Assembly: GCF_000192475.1 (NCBI RefSeq)
Contig: NZ_AEYW01000007.1
Coordinates: 1 to 64,000, forward strand
Reading direction: 5' to 3'
From: Ruegeria conchae
GTDB lineage: Bacteria; Pseudomonadota; Alphaproteobacteria; Rhodobacterales; Rhodobacteraceae
Length of the DNA: 64,000 nt
A program made the position numbers and the translations under genes. Below, in pieces: positions 44,813 through 52,684 of the stretch (position 1 is its first letter; each line of letters opens with the position of its first letter). The notes beneath the pieces are model-generated. The model saw only the letters and a program-made list of their open reading frames with translations. It was not told the DNA's origin and searched no databases.

Positions 44813-45940
44813 TTGAACACTGAAGTCTTTGCGCCGTGGGACGACCCGCAGGCGAAACCCTTGATCCAGTTCCAGAACGTCACCAAACGATTTGGCGCAT
44901 TCACCGCAATCGATAACCTTTCGCTGGATATCTATGAGCGTGAGTTCTTTGCTCTGCTTGGGCCGTCGGGCTGCGGAAAGACCACGATGATGCGGATGCT
45001 GGCCGGTTTTGAAACTCCGACCGATGGCCATATCCTTCTTGGGGGTCAGGATATCGATCCGATCCCGCCCAATAAGCGGGCGGTGAACATGATGTTTCAG
45101 TCTTACGCCCTGTTCCCTCATCTGAGCATCTGGGACAATATCGCTTTTGGTCTGCGTCGGGACAACATGCCCAAGCGCGATCTGGAAGAACGAGTTGAAG
45201 AGATGTTGCGCCTGACCCGCCTTGAGCAGTTTGCGCGCCGTAAGCCGCATCAGATCTCGGGCGGTCAACGCCAACGCGTGGCGCTGGCCCGGTCATTGGC
45301 CAAAGCGCCAAAACTGCTTTTACTCGACGAACCCTTGGGGGCGCTGGATAAGAAGCTGCGTCAAGATACCCAATTCGAGTTGATGGACATTCAGGAAAAG
45401 ACCGGCACGACCTTTGTCATCGTGACTCACGACCAGGAAGAGGCGATGACCGTTGCCAGCCGAGTGGCTGTCATGGATCAGGGCAAGTTGATGCAAGTGG
45501 CGACACCCGATCGCATCTATGAGACACCGAATTCCGTCTATGTCGCTGATTTTATCGGCGACGTGAACATCATCGAAGGGCGCGCCACGGCACAAGGGGA
45601 TGAAAACTATCGGATTGATTGGGCCGAGGGGCAACCTCCGCTCACAGCCTCAACTGCAACCCAATTGTCCGATGGGCAGGGCTGCCATCTGGCGATCCGT
45701 CCCGAGAAAGTCGCCATTTCAGCCGAGCGCCCCACAGATGCGATCAATGCGATCCAGGGCAAGGTGCATGACATCGCTTATCTGGGCAACCTGTCGACCT
45801 ATCATGTTGAGCTGCCAGACGGCACGATCATCAAAGCACAAACGGCGAATACCCGTCGTATCTCGCGCCGCTCGTTTACTTGGGAAGACCCGGTCTGGCT
45901 GTCCTGGACAGCGACTGCCGCAGTCTTGTTGGAAAACTGA
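44813..45940 (+). CDS. potA: Polyamine ABC transporter ATP-binding protein
   Basis: 375 residues from a TTG at 44813, which follows GGGGG; an upstream in-frame TTG at 44774 lies inside the stem-loop and is rejected. Walker A GPSGCGKT at about 50-57, Q-loop MFQSYALFPH, signature ISGGQRQR, Walker B LLLLDEP and the switch histidine in VTHDQEE are all intact. The C-terminal TOBE regulatory domain covers about 290-370. It energises the PotB/PotC pair. Overlaps potB by 1 nt. Confidence 0.92.
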   Translation: MNTEVFAPWDDPQAKPLIQFQNVTKRFGAFTAIDNLSLDIYEREFFALLGPSGCGKTTMMRMLAGFETPTDGHILLGGQDIDPIPPNKRAVNMMFQSYALFPHLSIWDNIAFGLRRDNMPKRDLEERVEEMLRLTRLEQFARRKPHQISGGQRQRVALARSLAKAPKLLLLDEPLGALDKKLRQDTQFELMDIQEKTGTTFVIVTHDQEEAMTVASRVAVMDQGKLMQVATPDRIYETPNSVYVADFIGDVNIIEGRATAQGDENYRIDWAEGQPPLTASTATQLSDGQGCHLAIRPEKVAISAERPTDAINAIQGKVHDIAYLGNLSTYHVELPDGTIIKAQTANTRRISRRSFTWEDPVWLSWTATAAVLLEN

Positions 45941-46830
45941 TGCGTCGCGCTGTTCTGATCGCCATTCCCTATGTCTGGCTTCTGGCGCTGTTTCTGGTGC
46001 CGTTCTTTATCGTTCTGAAAATCTCACTTTCGGACACCGCGCTGGCCATTCCACCTTACACGCCGACATTGGATTTCTCTGAGGGCTGGACAGGCATTAA
46101 GAACTTCTTCAGCCAGCTTGATCTTGAGAACTTCGTTTGGCTGACCGAGGACGATCTATACTGGAAAGCTTACCTTTCCAGCGTCAAAATCGCCCTGATT
46201 TCAACAATTCTTACGCTGATTGTCGGCTACCCGATCGCCTACGCGATGGCGCGCGCGCCTGAAGAATGGCGGCCCACATTCATGATGTTGGTTATCTTGC
46301 CCTTCTGGACGTCATTCCTAATCCGGGTCTACGCGTGGATGGGCATTCTCAGCAATGAAGGTTATCTGAACCAACTGCTGCTGTGGACGGGCATTATCTC
46401 AACCCCGCTGACCATTCTTAACACCAATACGGCGGTCTATATTGGCATCGTCTACACTTATTTGCCCTTCATGATTCTGCCGATTTACTCGTCTCTAGAA
46501 CGTATGGACGGGTCGCTGATCGAGGCCGCCGAAGACCTTGGGTGTTCGCGCATGCAGGCTTTCTGGTTGATCACAATCCCTCTTTCACGCCCGGGTATCA
46601 TCGCGGGTTGTTTTCTTGTGATGATCCCGGTGATTGGTGAGTTCGTGATCCCGTCGCTTCTGGGTGGCTCCGGAACTCTGATGATCGGTAAGGTTCTTTG
46701 GGAAGAGTTCTTCTCGAACCGCGACTGGCCGGTCGCCAGTGCGGTGGCCGTTGTTTTGCTACTGATCCTTGTGATTCCGATCGTGCTGTTCCAGCGCAAC
46801 CAGCAAAAGCAGACGGAGGCTGAACAATGA
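45940..46830 (+). CDS. potB: Polyamine ABC transporter permease 1
   Basis: 296 residues with about six membrane helices and the cytoplasmic EAA loop (LIEAAEDLGCSRMQAFWLITIPLSRPGI) that contacts PotA. Order and sequence fit PotB/PotH-type permeases. Its ATG shares the A of the potA stop; 4-nt overlap with the next permease. Confidence 0.9.
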   Translation: MRRAVLIAIPYVWLLALFLVPFFIVLKISLSDTALAIPPYTPTLDFSEGWTGIKNFFSQLDLENFVWLTEDDLYWKAYLSSVKIALISTILTLIVGYPIAYAMARAPEEWRPTFMMLVILPFWTSFLIRVYAWMGILSNEGYLNQLLLWTGIISTPLTILNTNTAVYIGIVYTYLPFMILPIYSSLERMDGSLIEAAEDLGCSRMQAFWLITIPLSRPGIIAGCFLVMIPVIGEFVIPSLLGGSGTLMIGKVLWEEFFSNRDWPVASAVAVVLLLILVIPIVLFQRNQQKQTEAEQ

Positions 46831-47645
46831 GCAGACTCAGCTGGTTCAACACAGTGTCGCTGACGTTGGGGTTCGCGTTCCTGTATATCCCGATGATCAT
46901 CCTGATCATCTTCAGCTTCAACGAAAGCAAGCTTGTCACGGTCTGGGCCGGGTTTTCGACCAAATGGTACGGAGAGCTGGTTCAGAACGAAGCGTTCCTT
47001 GACGCGGCATGGGTTACACTGCGGGTTGCTGTGTTCTCGTCTACTTTGGCGACGATCCTTGGCACGGCTGCGGCATATGTTCTGGTGCGTGGCGGGCGGT
47101 TCTTTGGACGAACGCTATTCTCGGGGATGATCTACGCCCCTCTGGTGATGCCAGAGGTGATAACGGGCCTGTCTCTGCTGCTGTTATTCATCGGGATCGG
47201 GTTGGATCGGGGGATCCTGACCATCGTTCTGGCTCATACGACATTTTCCATGTGTTTCGTTTCGGTCGTCGTCTCTTCGCGCCTTGTTACATTTGATAGG
47301 TCGCTGGAAGAGGCCGCGCTGGATTTGGGGTGCTCGCCGGGGCAGGCTTTTCGTCTAGTGACGTTGCCGATCATTGCGCCCGCCGTAGTTTCCGGCTGGT
47401 TATTGGCGTTTACCTTGTCGCTTGATGATCTAGTCATTGCGTCCTTCACCTCAGGACCATCCGCCACGACACTTCCCATCAAGATTTTCTCGGCTGTGCG
47501 TCTGGGTGTCAGTCCAGAAATCAACGCGTTGTCGACGCTTATGATCGCTGTGGTAACGGTGGGTGTCATCACCGCATCATTGGTGACCAAACGCGCGATG
47601 ATGCGGCAAAAGCAGGATGAACAAGCCGCGGCGCGCACCGAATGA
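46827..47645 (+). CDS. potC: Polyamine ABC transporter permease 2
   Basis: 272 residues, six membrane helices, EAA loop LEEAALDLGCSPGQAFRLVTLP. The N-terminus (FLYIPMIILIIFSFNESK) is typical of PotC/PotI-type permeases. It overlaps potB and the following oxidase gene by 4 nt each, so the whole unit is translationally coupled. Confidence 0.9.
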   Translation: MSRLSWFNTVSLTLGFAFLYIPMIILIIFSFNESKLVTVWAGFSTKWYGELVQNEAFLDAAWVTLRVAVFSSTLATILGTAAAYVLVRGGRFFGRTLFSGMIYAPLVMPEVITGLSLLLLFIGIGLDRGILTIVLAHTTFSMCFVSVVVSSRLVTFDRSLEEAALDLGCSPGQAFRLVTLPIIAPAVVSGWLLAFTLSLDDLVIASFTSGPSATTLPIKIFSAVRLGVSPEINALSTLMIAVVTVGVITASLVTKRAMMRQKQDEQAAARTE

Positions 47646-48943
47646 AGCGAATCTTTTCGGATTACGCCTACAGTGCGGCCCCTCGTTCAGGATGCTGGTG
47701 GGACGAGACGATTGAGGCACCTGATTGGCCTAAGCACCAAGGAGAGCTGAAGGTCGATGTTGCCATAATCGGTGGCGGGTTCACGGGCCTATCTGCAGCG
47801 CTGCATTTAGCGAAAGAGGGCGTATCGGTTGCTGTGTTCGAGGCGAACTCTCTGGGCTGGGGCGCGTCAGGGCGAAACGGAGGATTCTGCTGTCTGGGTG
47901 GTTCGAAGCTCAGTGAAGCCACTCTCAGACGCCGTTACGGTGCAATTGAGGCAGCAGCATATTTTCAGGCTGAAAAAGACGCAGTGTCGTTGGTTGCCGA
48001 TCTTCTGGCGCGTCATGAAATCGATGCGGACAGGCACTCGCGGGGTGAAACTCAACTGGCCCATTCCAAGCGAGCGATGGCACGACTACGTCAAAGCGTC
48101 GCCTCAGAAGGCCAGCTGCATGAGCAGCATGAACTGGCAGATTTAGGGTTGGGAGGCGCGTTCTTTGGCGGATACACAACGCCTGTAGGCTTTGGTTTGA
48201 ACCCTCGTAAGTACCTTTTTGGTTTGGCCAACGCAGCGCAGGCTGAGGGTGCAAAGTTGTACCAACACAGCCCGGTTCAGAAGATATGCAAAATCGCGCA
48301 AGGCTTTGATCTGCATACCCCCACCGGTCAAGTTCGGGCTTCGAACGTGCTAACCTGCACAAATGGGTATTCCAGCGAGGATTTACCCCAATGGATGGCT
48401 GCGCGCTATATGCCGACGCAATCGACGGCTTTTGTCACACGCGTTCTGTCCCAAAACGAATTACAGGCTCAAGGCTGGACTTCGGATCAGATCGCATATG
48501 ACACGCGCAACCTGCTGCATTATTTCCGGTTGATGCCCGATAGGCGGTTTCTGTTCGGAATGCGTGGGGGATTGATGTCGTCACCCCGTGCCGAAATGCG
48601 CATTCGGCAAAAGGCGTTGCAGGATTTCAGACGCTTGTTTCCTGCGTGGGCCTCGATTGACGTTACGCATATCTGGTCCGGTATGGTCTGCCTGTCCCGC
48701 GCCCTCGTGCCCTTTGCGGGTCCGGTTCCGGATCAAGCCGGGTTGTTTGCGGGCTTTGCATATCACGGCAACGGCGTTGCTATGGGGACCTATTGTGGCC
48801 GAGCCCTCGCCCGGATGGTCCTCGGGCAACCGAGCGAGCTTCCTTTGCCGATCAAGCAACCGCCAACCCGTTTTCCATTGGGTAGATGGCGTCGTGCCTT
48901 GATGCCGCCAGCCTATGCATTGCTTGGTCTTGCGGATCTATAA
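47642..48943 (+). CDS. FAD-dependent amine oxidoreductase (PuuB-like)
   Basis: 433 residues of the DAO family. The FAD-binding Rossmann motif GGGFTGLSAALHLA is near residue 42, GWGASGRNGGF near residue 77, and the C-terminal FAD contact is FAGFAYHGNGVAMGTYCG. Gamma-glutamylputrescine oxidase and other DadA/SoxA-like amine oxidases share this build; coupling to the polyamine transporter makes an amine substrate likely. No gamma-glutamylputrescine synthetase is in the window. Its stop overlaps the convergent kinase gene by 6 nt. Confidence 0.82.
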   Translation: MKRIFSDYAYSAAPRSGCWWDETIEAPDWPKHQGELKVDVAIIGGGFTGLSAALHLAKEGVSVAVFEANSLGWGASGRNGGFCCLGGSKLSEATLRRRYGAIEAAAYFQAEKDAVSLVADLLARHEIDADRHSRGETQLAHSKRAMARLRQSVASEGQLHEQHELADLGLGGAFFGGYTTPVGFGLNPRKYLFGLANAAQAEGAKLYQHSPVQKICKIAQGFDLHTPTGQVRASNVLTCTNGYSSEDLPQWMAARYMPTQSTAFVTRVLSQNELQAQGWTSDQIAYDTRNLLHYFRLMPDRRFLFGMRGGLMSSPRAEMRIRQKALQDFRRLFPAWASIDVTHIWSGMVCLSRALVPFAGPVPDQAGLFAGFAYHGNGVAMGTYCGRALARMVLGQPSELPLPIKQPPTRFPLGRWRRALMPPAYALLGLADL

Positions 48944-49711
48944 GGCCTGAATTTCCAATTCAAAGGCCCGAACATATTCGGGTGATCCGTTTTCGACCCG
49001 CCACAGACAATAGGCCGCCATTCGCCAGCCATACCAAGAGCGCAGAGATAAGTATCGCGCAGTAACTTGGTGCCGATCATAGGCGGTTAGAAAGTTCGTT
49101 ACCTCCACCTCCGACAGAGGTGTACCGCGATAAAGCTGCTGCATCGCGGGCGATAAAAATATCGCTAAGTCTTCGCATGGGTCACCCGAGGCCGGACATT
49201 GCCAGTCGATGAGTGTCAGCCCGGCTGATGATTGCAGAATGTTGCCCGCCACCGGGTCACCATGGATCAGACATCGCTCGGCAAAGGGTGGTATTTGCCC
49301 CCGCGGTTTCAACGCGATCAGCTGCTGTGTCTCAGCGTTCTGGCAACTGCGCAAAATCTGCTCAGCATGGCATCTCAGATCCTCGCTGCCATTGCAGCCA
49401 GTGGGGAGGTCCAGATTTATCGATAGACTGTGTAGTCGCCTCAGCAGAACCGCGACGTTTTCGACGCCTTCGCGCCATGGATTGCCTGGTGCATGATCGT
49501 AGTAAACCCAGCTCGCCTTCTCGAAAGACCCGGTCGCCCGTAGATTGGGCACGAAGCCGGTGCTGTTGAGTGCGCGCAAGCAGTTCGCCTCAAGTCTAGC
49601 GTCGTTGCGAAACAGTGGGTTCTGAAACGGTGCGCGATACAGCTTGAGGACCGCGTCGCTGTGATCCGACAGTACCTTCCACACCTGATTTGTACGCCCA
49701 CCGTACAGCAC
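48938..49711 (-). CDS. Choline/ethanolamine kinase-like (APH) phosphotransferase, probably 5'-frameshifted
   Basis: 257 residues from a GTG at 49711, the only usual start in frame. The aminoglycoside-phosphotransferase fold shows the nucleotide loop GGRTNQVWKV at the very N-terminus, VLKLY (ATP-binding lysine), catalytic LIHGDPVAGN and the metal-binding LIDWQCP. A true family member should begin 20-40 residues earlier. The same frame stays open and protein-like upstream to about 49847 but has no start codon; adding one base at the TTT of 49836-49838 would join it to a GTG at 49866. The gene may be disrupted or the base call wrong. Confidence 0.65.
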   Translation of the reverse strand: MLYGGRTNQVWKVLSDHSDAVLKLYRAPFQNPLFRNDARLEANCLRALNSTGFVPNLRATGSFEKASWVYYDHAPGNPWREGVENVAVLLRRLHSLSINLDLPTGCNGSEDLRCHAEQILRSCQNAETQQLIALKPRGQIPPFAERCLIHGDPVAGNILQSSAGLTLIDWQCPASGDPCEDLAIFLSPAMQQLYRGTPLSEVEVTNFLTAYDRHQVTARYLSLRSWYGWRMAAYCLWRVENGSPEYVRAFELEIQAL

Positions 49712-49858
49712 CTGGAATTGGGCTCGAACATCAATCAGCCCTTGAGAATGTAACTGGGCAACCAGCTTTGGCGGAGGTGGGATTTGGTCAGACAGGGAAG
49801 TTACCAGATTGAGCAGCGAGTCGATTTTGCCAAGCTTTGACCTGCGCCGCCCAACAGA

Positions 49859-50524
49859 TCAAGCACCTGTTCGGATTTGAGTAACCTCATTCGCAGATAC
49901 TTCTGCCCCGCTTTCAAGTGTTAACATGACCGCGCCGTCACCAACTTGGGCCTCAACAACACGGCCAAAAGCTGCGGTGGGGGTTTCAGCCAGCAATTTG
50001 TCTCCCTTATAGCTCGCGAGAGACGCAGAGTAACTCCCTGCCAGAAACGCAGTGCCGGTACTGTCAACACCGTGCCATTCGAATTCGGTTTCATCGACGG
50101 GTACGGTAATTCGGTCGACCACGTCGCCCTGCGTGTTGCGGATGATCAGTTCAGCTCTGGTTGCATCAGGAGCTGCACTGGAAAAGAGCGTAACAGGCTG
50201 GTTTTCAAACTGAAATGGTGCGGCAACTTGAACATCCATACCAACCCAACTGGCAAGCTGATTCAGATTGACCGATCCCAACGTCAAAGCCAGACCAGAT
50301 AAAAGTTCATTTGCTTTGACCTGTTGTTCGACCATCGAATACTGCGCGAGCTGCGAGGCGTATTCTGATGAGTCCAATGGTTCCAGCGGATCCTGATTTC
50401 GTGCCTGTACCGTCAGCATGCGCAGGAATGTCTCGAAATCCGACGTCAGAGCAGAACGTTGCGCGTTGCTGGGTACACCTGAGGTTGCAATTGGGTTTGC
50501 GGTTGAACTCGACAGGGTGATCAT
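49859..50524 (-). CDS. flgD: Flagellar hook assembly/capping protein FlgD
   Basis: 221 residues. The N-terminal FlgD segment is clear: DFETFLRMLTVQARNQDPLEPLDSSEYASQLAQYSMVEQQ. A FlgD Ig-like/Tudor region (about 85-215) follows. It caps the growing hook during assembly. The start lies 3 nt after the fliK stop, and hook-length control and hook cap genes are often paired. The 3' end runs into the presumed 5' end of the kinase gene. Confidence 0.93.
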   Translation of the reverse strand: MITLSSSTANPIATSGVPSNAQRSALTSDFETFLRMLTVQARNQDPLEPLDSSEYASQLAQYSMVEQQVKANELLSGLALTLGSVNLNQLASWVGMDVQVAAPFQFENQPVTLFSSAAPDATRAELIIRNTQGDVVDRITVPVDETEFEWHGVDSTGTAFLAGSYSASLASYKGDKLLAETPTAAFGRVVEAQVGDGAVMLTLESGAEVSANEVTQIRTGA

Positions 50525-50527
50525 CGC

Positions 50528-51748
50528 TTAAAGCCTCACATCAAGGCCACCACGCGGGCCGGATTGAACTATTGGTGCATTATGAAACTCATCAACAGCG
50601 ACCTCCGATGTGTCAGAGAACTGCTGAGCCTCGGGATCTTTTTCTTGCTCTGCTGTGTTACCGGACAGGCCCAGATCAAGCGACATACCTTGGTATCCAA
50701 GTTTCTCGAATTCAGCGGATAACAGCGCGATGTGCCGCCGCATCAAATCAAGCGTTTCTGGCCGTTCCGTCATGATCATCAGATGCAACCCATCTTCACG
50801 GTTGGTTAATGTGATCGAGACGCGGCCCAGTTCCTCGGGGTTGAGGGCAATGTCTACGCCCTGAACGCCGGGCCTTGCTGAGATGACGGCTGCCAGTTGG
50901 CCCGCAATGGCGCGGGCATATTCGGCGCGATGGGGTATAAATGGTGTTATGCCCATGGTTTCCCGCTGCGTGGGCACAATTGTGGCTTCCTTTAGTGTCG
51001 GAATATCGAGAATCTCGTGTACTGTTGCAGGTTCGCGGATTGTGTCCACAGGAGCTATATTTGTGGCTTGGGCCGATATCAGCGCATTTGTGGCGCTAGC
51101 TGTTTGCTGCTGCGAGACTACTTTAAATACCGACGCGATCGGTGTGTCTAAATCCGGGCGGATGCCGACTTCGGTCGAATTTCGAGACTGAAACGGGCGT
51201 GCATTCGAATCCGGGCTGATCCCGGACCGACCTAGCGTCCGTGTGAGCACCCGTTTTTCAACTTTATCGGATTTTTGTTCCGGCGCTGGCGGGATTTCGG
51301 ACGCTGCAGGGGTGGTCGAACTTATTGTTGTCGACCTATTTGTCTGATCGGTTGGTGAAGTGGATATGTTCTGATTAGACACCGGATCTACAGCGGGCGA
51401 GGGTACTGCTATTTCCGACTGTCTTGGCGCTTGCAATTCGCTGTCCGCAAGCGTCAACAGTTGCGGAAACGCAGCCTCGGGATTTGGCAGCTCCTCATCA
51501 CCGTTTTGGGATAGTGGTTTCACAGTAGTTCTAACAGAGTCGTTGATTTCGACATCCGGCTGTTCTTCTACTGCGACTTTCTGTTTTGAAATTGTTGGCA
51601 AGCTCTCAGGATCGTTCAACTCGGCCTCTTCGTTCATGACGTCCTCAAAGGCCTGAGCTCCCTTGTTCTCTCGCGCCCCCCCGTGCTGGGCATCGGATTT
51701 GCTTCCTGTTGTGGTTGAGGCCGTCAAAACGGTCAGCGGGTTGGACAT
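50528..51748 (-). CDS. fliK: Flagellar hook-length control protein FliK
   Basis: 406 residues. A long low-complexity, Ser/Thr/Pro/Glu-rich N-terminal half (1-270) acts as the ruler in this family, and a C-terminal domain (about 285-375) holds the conserved LNPEELGRVSITLTNREDG stretch that switches export specificity. GGAGCAAG precedes the ATG. First gene of the minus-strand flagellar pair, divergent from flgJ. Confidence 0.85.
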   Translation of the reverse strand: MSNPLTVLTASTTTGSKSDAQHGGARENKGAQAFEDVMNEEAELNDPESLPTISKQKVAVEEQPDVEINDSVRTTVKPLSQNGDEELPNPEAAFPQLLTLADSELQAPRQSEIAVPSPAVDPVSNQNISTSPTDQTNRSTTISSTTPAASEIPPAPEQKSDKVEKRVLTRTLGRSGISPDSNARPFQSRNSTEVGIRPDLDTPIASVFKVVSQQQTASATNALISAQATNIAPVDTIREPATVHEILDIPTLKEATIVPTQRETMGITPFIPHRAEYARAIAGQLAAVISARPGVQGVDIALNPEELGRVSITLTNREDGLHLMIMTERPETLDLMRRHIALLSAEFEKLGYQGMSLDLGLSGNTAEQEKDPEAQQFSDTSEVAVDEFHNAPIVQSGPRGGLDVRL

Positions 51749-51796
51749 TTCTTGCTCCGGCTGTGTTTGCCTGACCCGGACTCTGACCTCAGGAGG

Positions 51797-51812
51797 TTAC
51801 AATTATTTTAAC
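51797..51812. promoter_or_regulatory. Candidate CtrA box between fliK and flgJ
   Basis: TTAC-N7-TTAAC (51797-51812) matches the CtrA consensus TTAA-N7-TTAA with one mismatch and sits in the 113-nt divergent spacer between two flagellar transcription units. CtrA controls motility in many Rhodobacteraceae; binding here is inferred. Confidence 0.4.
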
Positions 51813-51861
51813 TGCTTTCCTCTTTGATCATGAAAGTTCGAAGCAATTTACGGAGAATCCA

Positions 51862-52134
51862 ATGTCGATATCAGCGATTGGAGCAACGACGCCGGCCGCT
51901 CAAGCTTCAGATAAGCTTAGAGCTGCCTCAATCGAGCTTGAGGCGACCTTTCTCGCCGAGATGTTGAAATCCGCGGGCCTTGGGCAGGCGCGGCAATCGT
52001 TCGGAGGAGGCGCAGGTGAAGATCAGTTTTCTTCGTTTCTAATTCAGCAGCAGGCCCAGCAGATGGCCCGCGCTGGTGGAATTGGTCTGTCAGAGGTTCT
52101 CTTTAATGCAATGATGGAGAAGGCCGATGGGTGA
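51862..52134 (+). CDS. flgJ: FlgJ-like rod-binding protein (no muramidase domain)
   Basis: 90 residues equal to the N-terminal rod-binding domain of FlgJ: KLRAASIELEATFLAEMLKSAGLG and SFLIQQQAQQMARAGGIGLSE. The C-terminal peptidoglycan hydrolase domain is absent, the normal state in alphaproteobacteria, where a separate hydrolase is used. ACGGAGAAT precedes the ATG. It overlaps flgN by 8 nt. Confidence 0.85.
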   Translation: MSISAIGATTPAAQASDKLRAASIELEATFLAEMLKSAGLGQARQSFGGGAGEDQFSSFLIQQQAQQMARAGGIGLSEVLFNAMMEKADG

Positions 52135-52474
52135 AAATCCGATAAAGGCGTTGGAGGATCTGCTGGATCAGGAGCGTAAGGCATTGATAGGCGGCGATCT
52201 TGACGACCTGAACCGATTGGCACCTGAAAAGGAAGACCTGATTGATGCTCTCAACGGCCTGAAAGTCATTGATAGCGACGGCCTTGTTCGTGTTCAGATG
52301 AAAGTCGCGCGTAATCAGGCACTATTGACCAGTGCAGCCGAGGGCATCCGCGCCGTTGCTGAACGCATGTCGGAACTGCGTCGCGTGCGTCAGGAGTTCA
52401 GTACTTATGACGCGGCGGGTCAGCGGAATGGGTATTCGGTGCGCTTGCAGGCAAAGCTGGAGAAGCGTGCATAA
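52127..52474 (+). CDS. flgN: FlgN-like flagellar chaperone
   Basis: 115 residues, almost entirely helical with heptad-like spacing (ALEDLLDQERKALIGGDLDDLNRLAPEKEDLIDAL). This is the pattern of FlgN, the export chaperone for hook-filament junction proteins. Identification rests on this pattern and on the flagellar neighbours, because FlgN sequences diverge strongly. Confidence 0.7.
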   Translation: MGENPIKALEDLLDQERKALIGGDLDDLNRLAPEKEDLIDALNGLKVIDSDGLVRVQMKVARNQALLTSAAEGIRAVAERMSELRRVRQEFSTYDAAGQRNGYSVRLQAKLEKRA

Positions 52475-52489
52475 GGCTGGGTTTGATTC

Positions 52490-52509
52490 AAATCCAAAGC
52501 TTTGGATTT
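52490..52509. promoter_or_regulatory. Perfect 20-bp palindrome upstream of flagellin
   Basis: AAATCCAAAGCTTTGGATTT is exactly self-complementary, 15 nt after the flgN stop and 175 nt before the flagellin start. As RNA it forms an 8-bp stem with an AGCT loop followed by ATTCG; as DNA it is a symmetric protein site. Either a weak terminator or an operator. Confidence 0.5.
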
Positions 52510-52684
52510 ATTCGTCTTAGCACTCCGTTAGGGGATCAGGGTCAAAGTTGGGATTGCACCTGGAACAGCAGGTGGCGCGAAGGCCACAGGGCGCGACGCA
52601 AAGGTCAGAACGACGGAATGCCCGCCGGTTCGGTGGGTCCAACATGGGCGTCGAAGGCGCTCGAACGCAAAGAGGATGACAAAT

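Noticed and set aside
52482-52498. Flagellin upstream sequence as a fourth polyamine GntR site
   Set aside because: It shares CAAATCCAAA with the sites at 43503 and 43603, but the TGATCA core is broken (TGATTCA) and the match is explained by the local 20-bp palindrome.
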